Source of the DNA: Saccharomonospora piscinae
GTDB lineage: Bacteria > Actinomycetota > Actinomycetes > Mycobacteriales > Pseudonocardiaceae
Direction of reading: 5' to 3'
DNA length: 64,000 bases
Assembly: GCF_005862235.1 (NCBI RefSeq)
Contig: NZ_VCEK01000001.1
Coordinates: 992,001 to 1,056,000 of the forward strand
Shown: piece by piece, positions 44,901 through 52,497 of the stretch
How positions within the stretch are numbered: position 1 is the first letter of the stretch
Layout: each line of letters starts with the position of its first letter
The notes under the pieces: model-generated
The model's database searches: none
Told to the model about the DNA's origin: nothing
Seen by the model: the letters and a program-made list of their open reading frames with translations, nothing else
Translations under genes and position numbers: made by a program

Positions 44901-45154
44901 AGGTCGACGAGATAGGAGAAGTACTCGACGTGCCCGCCCTGGTAGGCGCTGATGGCGACGCCCTGGACGTCCTCGGAGATGGCTGCGGTGACCACCTCGT
45001 CGACCGACCGGTTGTGCCCGAGATGGACGACCTCCGCACCCTGCGACTGCAGAATGCGGCGCATAATGTTGATCGAGGCGTCGTGGCCGTCGAACAGGCT
45101 CGCCGCGGTCACGAACCGGACCGGGTGCGCGGGGCGGTGAAGTTCGGAGGTCAT
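41918..45154 (-). CDS. icmF: fused isobutyryl-CoA mutase (IcmF)
   Basis: A 1,078-residue fusion. Residues 1-140 are the B12-binding domain (FDGHDASIN, with His24 as lower Co ligand). Residues ~195-500 are a MeaB-like G-protein chaperone with Walker A GTGGSGKSS (201-209). Residues ~560-1078 are the TIM-barrel mutase, including KVGTSGVSIATLDDMKALYDGFD. It catalyses coenzyme-B12-dependent isobutyryl-CoA/n-butyryl-CoA rearrangement (some members prefer pivalyl- or isovaleryl-CoA), linking valine and fatty-acid metabolism. The ATG at 45154 is immediately preceded by GGAGGT, too close for normal use, and by TATTTT 6 nt upstream, so it may be leaderless. It is one of the largest genes in the window. 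Confidence 0.95.
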   Translation of the reverse strand: MTSELHRPAHPVRFVTAASLFDGHDASINIMRRILQSQGAEVVHLGHNRSVDEVVTAAISEDVQGVAISAYQGGHVEYFSYLVDLLRERGAGHVRVYGGGGGVIVRDEIELLHSRGVARVFSPDDGLELGLPGMINLMIRECDTDLAPQEVGSPDALVAGDMPTLSRALTRLQQGTLPGSWHEVIAEAAAARTVPVLGITGTGGSGKSSLTDELIRRFRLDQEDKLRIAVLAVDPTRRRGGGALLGDRIRMNSLDRDRVFFRSMATRGANSEIPTGLDEAVLACKAAGYDLVIVETPGIGQGDAGVVDHVDHTLYVMTPEFGAASQLEKIDMLDFADAVAINKFERRGAEDARRDVARQLIRNREEFGVSPEAMPVFGTSAAKFNDDGVTALYQHLRDLLADHGLSVSSGVLPPVAGKVSTDTSVVIPGHRTRYLADIADTVRRYHEHTRQQVAAVRKREQLAAAREALAAEGSDTGDLDRLAAKAETAVDADTTGLLERWAELAESYRGEELVFTVRDREIRTQLWRDTLSGSRVPRVALPRYTESGELLSFLRREHLPGYFPFTAGVFPFKRDGEDPARMFAGEGDAFRTNRRFKYLSSDSEAKRLSTAFDSVTLYGWDPGTRPDIYGKVGTSGVSIATLDDMKALYDGFDLTAPTTSVSMTINGPAPTILAFFLNTAIDQRLTAFRDEHGREPDEQEAADIRAWTLRQVRGTVQADILKEDQGQNTCIFSTEFSLRMMSDIQEWFIANGVRNFYSVSISGYHIAEAGANPITQLAFTLANGFTYVESYLARGMDIDDFAPNLSFFFSNGMDAEYSVLGRVARRIWAVAMRDRYGAGERSQKLKYHIQTSGRSLHAQEMSFNDIRTTLQALCALYDNANSLHTNAYDEAITTPTESSVRRALAIQMIINKEWGVSKNENPLQGSFVIDELTDLVEEAVLTEFERITERGGVLGAMETGYQRGKIQDESMTYERLKHDGSLPVVGVNTFRNPHPEDDEVEVELARATEDEKQSQLRRLGEFHDRHHDDAQRALARLREVAASGENVFAVLMDAARVCSLGQITHAFFEVGGQYRRNV

Positions 45155-45160
45155 ACCTCC

Positions 45161-45166
45161 AAAATA
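45161..45166 (-). promoter_or_regulatory. candidate -10 of icmF
   Basis: TATTTT on the minus strand, 6 nt from the ATG, in an AT-rich patch that contrasts with the surrounding DNA. If used, the transcript would begin at or next to the start codon. Confidence 0.4.
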
Positions 45167-45252
45167 CTTGGACTTCCTACTGTTTGAGAACGGAGCGAGG
45201 TCGTGACGCGGACCTCACCCCGGCCGAATCGGTCCAGAAGCCCGGTCGGGTT

Positions 45253-45867
45253 TCAGGACGCGGAGTGCGCCGCGCGCAGCGCGATCCACTGCCGCATCGC
45301 GTACTCCACGAGCGTGATGAGCGTCTGCTTGGTCGACTCGCGGTCCCGCGCGTCACAGCGCACGATCGGCACGCCGGGATCGATCGACAGCGCCTCCCGC
45401 ACGTCGTTGAGGTCGTGCTGCAGCACGCCGTCGAACGTGTTGACGCCCACGATGTAGGGCAGACCCCGGTCCTCGAAGAAGTCCACCGGAGCGAACGAGT
45501 CGGCCAGTCTGCGGGTGTCGGCCAGCACGACCGCCCCGATCGCGCCGCGCACGAGGTCGTCCCACATGAACCAGAACCGCTGCTGGCCCGGAGTCCCGAA
45601 CAGGTAGAGGATCAGATCCTCGTCCAGCGACACGCGGCCGAAGTCCATCGCCACCGTCGTCGTGGCCTTGTTCGGCGTCGCCTCCAGGTCGTCGATGCCG
45701 GTGCTCGCATCGGTCATCATCGCCTCGGTGGTCAGCGGGACGATCTCGGACACCGAACCGACGAACGTCGTTTTGCCCGCGCCGAACCCGCCAGCCACGA
45801 CGATCTTGGCGGACGTCATCGTCTTCGGCGCGGCCTCGCGCGGTGCCTTAAAGCCGGCGGAGTCCAC
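45253..45867 (-). CDS. conservon GTP/ATP-binding protein (CvnD-like)
   Basis: A 204-residue small GTPase-like protein of the actinobacterial conservon type. P-loop GGFGAGKTT is at residues 26-34, switch-like TTTVAMDFGRV follows, then LYLFGTPGQQRFWFMWDDL (DxxG replaced by GTPG) and VGVNTFDG (NKxD-like). It is the last gene of a four-gene conservon transcribed towards it. Its GTG start lies 20 bp inside the end of the DUF742 gene. Conservon G-proteins work with the roadblock and DUF742 partners under a sensor kinase, as an analogue of GPCR signalling; the output here is unknown. Confidence 0.9.
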   Translation of the reverse strand: MDSAGFKAPREAAPKTMTSAKIVVAGGFGAGKTTFVGSVSEIVPLTTEAMMTDASTGIDDLEATPNKATTTVAMDFGRVSLDEDLILYLFGTPGQQRFWFMWDDLVRGAIGAVVLADTRRLADSFAPVDFFEDRGLPYIVGVNTFDGVLQHDLNDVREALSIDPGVPIVRCDARDRESTKQTLITLVEYAMRQWIALRAAHSAS

Positions 45868-46357
45868 TCAACACCCTTTCCATCAACGTCAGATGCGCCT
45901 CGGCGCCCTCGTCACCCGAGACGGTCCTGTGCACGGTGACCAGGCCCGCGTCGGCCGCATCGCTGATCAACACCCGGGCCACGCCCAGCGGCACCCGAAG
46001 TTTCGAGGCGATCTCCGCCACCGACTGCGGGGTACGACATTCTTCCATGATCACCTGAAGCTCGATCTGCTCGGGCACCGCGAGGAGCGCGACCGCGCGC
46101 GTGGAGACCAAGGTTTCCAGTTCCAGGTGATGGTTCGCCCTCGTCCGTCCGCCGGTGAGGGCGTAGGGGCGGACGAATCCGGTCTCCTCCGTCGGCTGCA
46201 ACGGGAAAGCTTCGACTGCCACTGGCTGCTCCTTGCTCCTCGTTCCGTCTTCGCCGTCGTCCTCGGTGCCTCGTCCATGCCCGGGGCGTCGCGGAACCCG
46301 GCGCGTCACGGCGGGCGCGCCCGGATCGTCGCGGGGAGTCCCGGGCCCCGTACTCAT
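45848..46357 (-). CDS. DUF742 conservon protein (CvnC-like)
   Basis: A 169-residue protein. The N-terminal ~60 residues are charged and disordered. The conserved DUF742 domain (FVRPYALTGGRTRANHHLELETLVST..., QSVAEIASKLRVPLGVARVLISDAADAGLV) contains a winged-helix-like segment, and the end is TLMERVLSGLRRL. It is the third member of the conservon. The start is ATG at 46357; a truncated version beginning at the RPYAL domain would also be conceivable. The stop lies within the start of the GTPase gene. Confidence 0.9.
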   Translation of the reverse strand: MSTGPGTPRDDPGAPAVTRRVPRRPGHGRGTEDDGEDGTRSKEQPVAVEAFPLQPTEETGFVRPYALTGGRTRANHHLELETLVSTRAVALLAVPEQIELQVIMEECRTPQSVAEIASKLRVPLGVARVLISDAADAGLVTVHRTVSGDEGAEAHLTLMERVLSGLRRL

Positions 46358-46364
46358 CTCGGGG

Positions 46365-46817
46365 TCATCCCACCGGTTCGCCGACCCGAGGTCCGCCCGA
46401 GCCCTGGAGCTGGGCCCGCAGTTCCGGCGTGAGGATCTGCCCCACCCGGTCGACCAGTAACGTCATCTCGTAGGCCACCTGGCCGATGTCGCAGTTCGGC
46501 GCCGCCAGCACGGCGAGGCAGGACCCGTCGCTGATCGACATCAGGACCATGATGCCGAGCTCCATCTCCACCACGGTCTCGGTCACCGCGCCCGCCTCGA
46601 AGCAGCGCGCGGCTCCCTGCGTGAGGCTCACCAGCCCCGACGCCACCGCCGCCAGCTGGTCGGCCCGGTCAAGGGGCAGCCGGTTCGACGACGTGAGCAA
46701 CAGACCGTCGGCCGACACCACGACGGCATGCGCCACCCCGGGAACCCGCTCGGCGAAGTCGTTCACCAGCCACCCGAACTGGTTCTGCTGTGGCGCAGCG
46801 CGATCCGACACGGTCAT
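46365..46817 (-). CDS. roadblock/LC7 domain protein (CvnB-like)
   Basis: A 150-residue roadblock/LC7 protein: FGWLVNDFAERVPGVAHAVVVSADGLLL, the DRADQLAAVASGLVSL helix, then VVEMELGIMVLMSISDGSCLAVLA. In conservons it acts as regulator (GAP-like) of the small GTPase. The ATG at 46817 overlaps the stop of the kinase gene as ATGA. A 7-bp gap precedes the DUF742 gene. Confidence 0.92.
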   Translation of the reverse strand: MTVSDRAAPQQNQFGWLVNDFAERVPGVAHAVVVSADGLLLTSSNRLPLDRADQLAAVASGLVSLTQGAARCFEAGAVTETVVEMELGIMVLMSISDGSCLAVLAAPNCDIGQVAYEMTLLVDRVGQILTPELRAQLQGSGGPRVGEPVG

Positions 46818-49800
46818 TCACCCTCCAGTCCTTCGTCTGCGTTGTCGGCCTCACCCGCGGTGCGGTGCCGACCTCGGCGGACTCCCTGTTGGAAGCTCGC
46901 CAGCCTCCCGCGCACATCGGCGGGATCCCTCGGCAACCGGCGACGCGGCTCGCTCCGGTCGTCGGTGGTCGCACTGCCGGGTAGCAGCCTCTCCCCGCGT
47001 TGCCTGCGAGGCAAACCGGCCGCCGTGTAGCTCGACGGCACGGCTCGGGAGACCTCCTCGACCGCACGCCAACGCTCGTCCGCCGAGAAATCCCAGCTCC
47101 CGAAGCCGCGGGACCCGTCCTCCGGCCCGGTTCCGGCCGCCGCCGCCGACGGGGGGCCGCCCGGCTCGTCCGCTTCCGTACCGCCCGGTGAATCGGCGGC
47201 CGGTGCGGAACCGTCGGTGAACAGCGCGGCTCCACCGGAGACGATGTCCGTGGTCTCGGTCGGGTCCGGCCCGCTCGGCGCGGCCCCCGGGCGCACTCGC
47301 CGGGGTCTGCGGGGCAGACCCGCGGCGGTCTGTCCCGCGTCGGTCTGTCCCGCGTCGGAGACCGGCTCCGCCCGCGATGACGGGGCCACCGTGTCCGGTG
47401 CGTCAGTTGTGTCCGGTGCGTCCGCCTCGGCCCGCCGGTGCCTGCGCCCTCGGGTGACGCCCTGCTGGAAGCTGCTGAGCCTGCCGAGCACGTCGGCCGG
47501 GTCCCGCTGCCTGCGCGGACGCTCGGCGGGCGGTTCGGGCTGTGGCTGCTCCCCCGGCGACGCACTGCCCGGCAGCAGGCGCTCACCGCGACGTCGGCGC
47601 GGTAGTCCCGCCTCGGTGTACTCCGACGGCGCCTGGCGCTGCGACATCGCCTGGACGGCCTTCCACGGCTCGTCGGCCGCGAACTCCCAGTCGTCGCCTG
47701 GTGTCGTCCCGCTGCCCGCCGCGTCGGTGACCTTGCGGAACCAGGCGGAGACCATCTCGTCGAAGATCGGCGTGGTCTCGGCGTTCTCCACCGCCGCCCG
47801 GCGTGCCTCCCGCTGCGCCTCGGTGGTGGTTCCGGCATTGCTCTCGGTGACCGCGGTACTCCACCAGTCGCTGACGGCCGCGCTGTTGGCCGCGAACAGG
47901 TCACTGCCCGACAGCGGTTCGTCGGCGTGCTCGGCGGCCTGCGCTTCCGACGGCCACGCGGGGCCGCTGTCCTCGGCAGCCGCCGTGCCGGACGCGGGGT
48001 CCGGCTGTTCGCGCGCGGCGGCCGGGGCAGGGTGCCCGCCACGCGGAGGCACGCCAGCGGGACCGGCCGGTGGCGGCTGCCGGACCTCCGCGTCGTCCCA
48101 GCCGATCGGCGTGAACAGCGCCGTTCCGGTCATCTCGTTCTCGGTCGGCCGCGGCACTCCACCGGCACCGTCGGCGCTGCTGCCGCCGTCGCCACCGCGC
48201 GGACCGCCGTTGCGGCTGCCCGCGCCCGGTGTCCGGCGCGGCAGCGGGCCCGCCGCGGTCTGCACCGGCCCGGCGTCGCGAGCCGGATCAGCCGCAGGCA
48301 CGGGGTCGCGGGGAGTCTGCCCGACGGACGGAGCGGACGCGGGTTCGGGCGGCGCGTACGGTGCCGACTGGTCGGTCGCCAGCTCGGCGGGCACCGTCAC
48401 CGTGGCCCTGACCCCGACGATGTCCTTGCCGCCGTGCAGTTCGACACCGAAACCGTGCCTGCTCGCCAGCCTGCCCACCACGAACAGGCCCATACGCCGC
48501 GACGTCGTGAGGTCGATCGAGGTCGCTTCCGACAGCCGCTCGTTGGCCTCGGCGACCTCGGCCTCGTTCATGCCGATGCCCTTGTCGAGGATGTCGACCG
48601 ACAGCGACCCGTCGTCCAGTTGCCGGGTCGCCACCGTCACCTGTGTCTCCGGGGCGGAGAAGGCGGTGGCGTTGTCCAGCAGCTCGGCCACGAGCCGGAT
48701 GAGGTCGCCTGCCGCGTAGCCGACCACGCTCACCGGCGGCGGGGTGCGCACGGCCACGCGCTGGTACTGCTCGATCTCCGACACCGCCGCGCGCAGCACG
48801 TCGGTGGCGCTCACCGGCTGCCCCGACCGGCGCGCCGGCTCCGCACCGGACAGGACCATCAGGTTCTCGTTGTTCCGGCGCATCCGCGTCGCGAGGTGGT
48901 CGAGCTGGAACAGCGTGGCCAGCTGGTCGGCGTCCTCCTCGTCGCGTTCCAGCCGCTCGATGAGCTGGAGCTGCCGCTGCACGAGACTCTGGCTGCGCCG
49001 CGACAGGTTCACGAACATGCCCGCGTAACCCGCGCGCATCCCGGCCTGCTCGGCGGCCAGGCGCAGCGCCTCGCTGTGGACGACGTCGAACGCTCTGGCG
49101 ACCTCGCCGATCTCGTCGCGGGTCCGCACCGGCACCTGGTTGATCTCGGTGTCGTCGGTGTGTCCTTCCTGGATGGCCTGCACCGCTTCGGGCAGCTCGT
49201 GCTGGGCGACCTCCAGTGCGCTGTGGCGCAGCACCTTCAGCGACCGCAGGAGCTGGCGCGTGATGCAGAACACCACGAGTGCGGCGAGTACGAGCGCGAC
49301 GAACAGGGCCACGGCGAGCAGCCCGACGGCCCCGTCGGCGTCGTCGGCCAGTGCGCCGGTACCGCCGGTCAGCTCGCCGCCGAGCCGGTCGATGACCTCG
49401 CCCAGTGCCGCGAACACCGCTTGGCCGGTGGTGGACCAGTCCTCGGCCGAGGTCGACGAGAACAGCTCACTGTCCGCGTCCTGGCTGGACAGCAGCGCGT
49501 CGACGATGCGCTGGTACTCGTCGAACGCCGAACCGCGCACGGTGCTGTCGAACAGCGTCCGCTGCCGCTCGGTGGCCACGGCGGCGAACTCCACCACCCG
49601 GTCGCTGCGCCGCACGTCGGCGGTGCGGACCGCGTTGAACTCGCTCGGTGTGAGCCCGTACGCGATGCCGTAGGAGAGCAGCGCTTGGTGTACGGACACC
49701 TCGTCCCGCGCCACCAGAAGATTGTGGACGGCGTCGGCCGTGGCGCCGAGCCCCTCGGCGCCGATGCCGGCCACCACGGCCGTGTCGAGTTCCAGCAGGG

Positions 49801-50329
49801 TCGTGGTGATCTCGCTGTACGACTCGACGGCCTCGACGGTGTCGAGCCTGCCCGACGACACCTGCTCCCTGATCCCGGCCAGCCCGTCGAGCTCCTCGCC
49901 GAGCCTGCCGCGCAGGCCGGTCAGCCTGCCGTCGGCCCGGGACACGGCGTCGGTCAGCGGAGCGCGGGCGCGGTCGACCTCGCCCCTGACGTCCCGGAGT
50001 TCCGGGTCGTCGAGGCCGGTCCCGGCCGTCAGGGCCGAAGCCGTGAGGGTCCGTTCGCGCTGCAACGCGTCGAGTAGAGCCCGGCCCGCCTCGCCGACGT
50101 CGGTGAGCTGCTGCTGCGTCTCGTACCGGTCGGCGCGGTCGATCTGGCCGGTGAGCATGATGCCGCCCAGCGCCACGGCGATGACGATCGGAACCAGCGT
50201 GACGGCGCCGAGCTTGAGCGGGAGGTTCCAGTCACGCCACCGCAGGGCCGCACGCCAGCGTGAACGGGGGCGATCCTCCTCGCCGAGGAGTTCACCCACC
50301 GGCACCTGGCCATCCGACGCAACCTTCAC
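46814..50329 (-). CDS. conservon sensor histidine kinase (nitrate/nitrite-sensing type, CvnA-like)
   Basis: A 1,171-residue membrane sensor kinase. One TM helix near residues 38-60 and another near 340-365 bracket an extracytoplasmic NIT-type all-helical sensor. A HAMP-like segment follows, and then the HATPase with N-box ELLDNATAFS and G-box DKGIGM, but no obvious phosphoacceptor His box. Residues ~690-1171 are a long disordered Pro/Gly/Ala tail. It contains two copies of a ~80-residue unit (about 881-962 and 1079-1154). Each has W-x-F-x-A-D-E-x-W, GLPRRxRGERLLPGSA and DPADVxGRLxSFQQGV. GTG start at 50329 with GGAGGAG upstream. It heads the conservon operon. Confidence 0.92.
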   Translation of the reverse strand: MKVASDGQVPVGELLGEEDRPRSRWRAALRWRDWNLPLKLGAVTLVPIVIAVALGGIMLTGQIDRADRYETQQQLTDVGEAGRALLDALQRERTLTASALTAGTGLDDPELRDVRGEVDRARAPLTDAVSRADGRLTGLRGRLGEELDGLAGIREQVSSGRLDTVEAVESYSEITTTLLELDTAVVAGIGAEGLGATADAVHNLLVARDEVSVHQALLSYGIAYGLTPSEFNAVRTADVRRSDRVVEFAAVATERQRTLFDSTVRGSAFDEYQRIVDALLSSQDADSELFSSTSAEDWSTTGQAVFAALGEVIDRLGGELTGGTGALADDADGAVGLLAVALFVALVLAALVVFCITRQLLRSLKVLRHSALEVAQHELPEAVQAIQEGHTDDTEINQVPVRTRDEIGEVARAFDVVHSEALRLAAEQAGMRAGYAGMFVNLSRRSQSLVQRQLQLIERLERDEEDADQLATLFQLDHLATRMRRNNENLMVLSGAEPARRSGQPVSATDVLRAAVSEIEQYQRVAVRTPPPVSVVGYAAGDLIRLVAELLDNATAFSAPETQVTVATRQLDDGSLSVDILDKGIGMNEAEVAEANERLSEATSIDLTTSRRMGLFVVGRLASRHGFGVELHGGKDIVGVRATVTVPAELATDQSAPYAPPEPASAPSVGQTPRDPVPAADPARDAGPVQTAAGPLPRRTPGAGSRNGGPRGGDGGSSADGAGGVPRPTENEMTGTALFTPIGWDDAEVRQPPPAGPAGVPPRGGHPAPAAAREQPDPASGTAAAEDSGPAWPSEAQAAEHADEPLSGSDLFAANSAAVSDWWSTAVTESNAGTTTEAQREARRAAVENAETTPIFDEMVSAWFRKVTDAAGSGTTPGDDWEFAADEPWKAVQAMSQRQAPSEYTEAGLPRRRRGERLLPGSASPGEQPQPEPPAERPRRQRDPADVLGRLSSFQQGVTRGRRHRRAEADAPDTTDAPDTVAPSSRAEPVSDAGQTDAGQTAAGLPRRPRRVRPGAAPSGPDPTETTDIVSGGAALFTDGSAPAADSPGGTEADEPGGPPSAAAAGTGPEDGSRGFGSWDFSADERWRAVEEVSRAVPSSYTAAGLPRRQRGERLLPGSATTDDRSEPRRRLPRDPADVRGRLASFQQGVRRGRHRTAGEADNADEGLEGE

Positions 50330-50948
50330 GAAGGTGACTCCTCCTCCGGCTTGCCCGCTGTCCTCACGATGTGGTGTGACCGCCCGCCGCGACGTGCGAC
50401 CCGGGAGCCGGATCGCCGGATCACCGGATCGTCATTGCCGCGTCCTGGGCGCCGCCCGGTCGTCGCTCGCCCGTGCCGGCTCGCCGGCACCACCGATCGC
50501 GCCGTGGCACGGGCGGTGCGGATCACCGCACCCTCCGTGACGCCCGTCGGCCGCGCCGGGTGGCGATCGGTCGGGGTGGGACGAGCCTACACCACCGGCC
50601 ACGTCGTTGATCTTGGTCGGGAACGGCCCCTTGACCTGCGCAAACACGGCATCGAAGGCGTTCTTCAGCGGCGTGCGACTCCGCTGGGCCACCGCGAGCT
50701 CGCCCTGTGAATACGGGTTTCATCTGTTCGAGAGCATCAAGGCTCACCCACACAGCCCAGAGCCTGCCCGAGGCGTCACCCGATCAGCTCAGCCGTGTGA
50801 ATTCTCGGTGGACCGCGCACGACGAAATGCGCACGATCTTGTGTCGGCACACGCGCACCGTAACGCGACGGGCAGGCCGGTTCACATCCCTCCGACCGCC
50901 GCGCACGGTCCCGCGCCCACGCTGTTCGCAGCCCTTACCCTCGAAGGA
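50330..50948. other. 619-bp region between the conservon and the polyamine operon
   Basis: No intact gene is supported. About 50592-50707, read on the minus strand, shows ~36 codons with high GC3 and a protein-like sequence (ELAVAQRSRTPLKNAF then DAVFAQVKGPFPTKIND). It lacks a clear start and is not kept further on, so it may be a gene remnant. The right end (50936-50941) carries the decarboxylase -10. Confidence 0.35.
50936..50941 (+). promoter_or_regulatory. candidate -10 of the polyamine operon
   Basis: TACCCT lies exactly 7 nt before the GTG at 50949. The same hexamer and spacing occur at the DUF3093 gene. AAGGAG sits too close to the GTG to act as a ribosome site, which favours a leaderless start. 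Confidence 0.45.
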
Positions 50949-52118
50949 GTGAGTACGACGGTTGACCGGATTCGGACGTTCCTCGACAGCTACCAACCGC
51001 CCACCCCCTGCCTCGTGGTGGACGTCGACACCGTGGTCGACCGGTACACCGCTCTCGCCACCGCCTTCGCGGACGCACGGGTGCAGTACGCCGTCAAGGC
51101 CAACCCGCAGCCCGCCGTGATCGAGGCGCTGGTCGAAGCCGGAGCCGCGTTCGACGTGGCCAGTCCCGGCGAGATCGACCTGTGCCTCAAGTCGGGCGCG
51201 CGGCCGGAAACCCTGTCCTACGGCAACCCGATCAAGAAACCGGCCGACATCGCCCATGCCGCGGCCTCGGGGGTCCGCGAGTACACGACGGACTCGGCCA
51301 GCGATCTCGACCACCTCGCGCGGCACGCGCCCGGGGCCGAGGTGTCGGTGCGGCTGCTCGTGGAGGGAGGGCCCGACTCCGCCACCCCGTTCGGGCAGAA
51401 GTTCGGGTGCGCCGCCGACGACGCCGTGGCGCTGCTGCGCCGTGCGGCGCGCTCCGGACTCGCCCCGGTCGGGGTCAGCTTCCACGTGGGGTCACAGCAA
51501 CTCGACCCCCGGGCGTGGCACGTCGCCGTCGGCGCGGCGGCGGCGGTGTTCACCCGCGCCGCCGAGCACGGTGTGCCACTGCGGCGCCTCAACGTCGGCG
51601 GAGGGTTCGGGATCGCCTACACCGAGCACGCGCCTGACCCGCCCGCGTACGCCCGCGCCGTGAACTCGGCGGTGCGCGACCACTTCGGCGAGGCACCGGA
51701 GCTGGTGTGCGAGCCGGGGCGTGCGGTGGTCGCGGAGGCCGGGCTGATCCGCAGCGAGGTCGTCGTCGTGTCCCGAAAACGGCCCGACGATCCGCACCGG
51801 TGGGTCTTCCTGGACATCGGCCGCTACAACGGGCTCGCGGAGACGGAGAACGAAGCCATCGCCTACCGGCTGGTCCCCGAACGGGATCACTCGTCCGAGG
51901 ACGGTCCTGTGATCATCGCGGGGCCGACGTGCGATGGTGACGACGTGCTCTACCAGCGGACGCCGTACCGGCTCCCGCTGTCCTTGCGAGCGGGCGACCG
52001 GATCGACATCCTCGCTTCCGGTGCGTACACGGCGAGTTACTCGTCGGTCGCGTTCAACGGGATAGAGCCCCTGCGTACGTACTGCATTTCCGAAGGGAGG
52101 CTGATCAGTGCCGAGTGA
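50949..52118 (+). CDS. ornithine-type PLP decarboxylase (fold type III)
   Basis: A 389-residue group IV decarboxylase (ODC/lysine-ornithine/DapDC family). Lys50 in YAVKANPQ is the PLP Schiff-base lysine. GVSFHVGSQ and NVGGGFGIAY are the barrel phosphate-binding elements, ELVCEPGRAVV follows, and GPTCDGDDVLY near residue 330 carries the catalytic cysteine. The GPTCD motif fits ornithine decarboxylase better than diaminopimelate decarboxylase, and the speD-speE context supports putrescine production. Lysine or mixed specificity remains possible. GTG start at 50949. The gene overlaps speD by 11 bp. Confidence 0.88.
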   Translation: MSTTVDRIRTFLDSYQPPTPCLVVDVDTVVDRYTALATAFADARVQYAVKANPQPAVIEALVEAGAAFDVASPGEIDLCLKSGARPETLSYGNPIKKPADIAHAAASGVREYTTDSASDLDHLARHAPGAEVSVRLLVEGGPDSATPFGQKFGCAADDAVALLRRAARSGLAPVGVSFHVGSQQLDPRAWHVAVGAAAAVFTRAAEHGVPLRRLNVGGGFGIAYTEHAPDPPAYARAVNSAVRDHFGEAPELVCEPGRAVVAEAGLIRSEVVVVSRKRPDDPHRWVFLDIGRYNGLAETENEAIAYRLVPERDHSSEDGPVIIAGPTCDGDDVLYQRTPYRLPLSLRAGDRIDILASGAYTASYSSVAFNGIEPLRTYCISEGRLISAE

Positions 52119-52497
52119 GTTCGTGCCGGTTGGCGTATTCGCCGGTAAGCACGTCCTCGCCGAGCTGGACGGTATCGACGCCCACCTGCTCGACGACGAC
52201 GAGTTCCTGCGGAGCACGCTGGCGACCACGCTGGCCGACGCGGGTGCGACGGTGTGCGAAGTGATCGCGCACCGCTTCGAACCACAGGGCGTGACGGTGC
52301 TGGCCATGCTGGCCGAGTCGCACGCGTCCGTCCACACCTATCCGGAGATCGGCGCGATGTTCGTCGACGTCTTCACCTGCGGCGACCGCGCTGATCCGGA
52401 GCACGCCGTGCGACTGCTCGCGAAGGCGCTCGGCACCGAGCCGATGTCCGTGTCCACCATCAGCCGCGGCAAGGCGCCCGCGAAGACGGGGAAGTGA
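52108..52497 (+). CDS. speD: S-adenosylmethionine decarboxylase proenzyme
   Basis: A 129-residue bacterial class 1b AdoMetDC. It self-cleaves before Ser71 (LAESHASVH) to create the pyruvoyl group. His76 and Cys90 (FTCG) match the processing and proton-donor residues. The product, decarboxylated SAM, is the aminopropyl donor for SpeE. The GTG at 52108 overlaps the decarboxylase stop by 11 bp. The stop is directly followed by the speE ATG, so all three are tightly coupled. Confidence 0.93.
   Translation: MPSEFVPVGVFAGKHVLAELDGIDAHLLDDDEFLRSTLATTLADAGATVCEVIAHRFEPQGVTVLAMLAESHASVHTYPEIGAMFVDVFTCGDRADPEHAVRLLAKALGTEPMSVSTISRGKAPAKTGK

Noticed and set aside
50432-50753. Intact small genes on the minus strand between the conservon and the polyamine operon
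   Set aside because: The candidate frames lose codon bias after about 36 codons and have no ribosome site. I report only a possible remnant.
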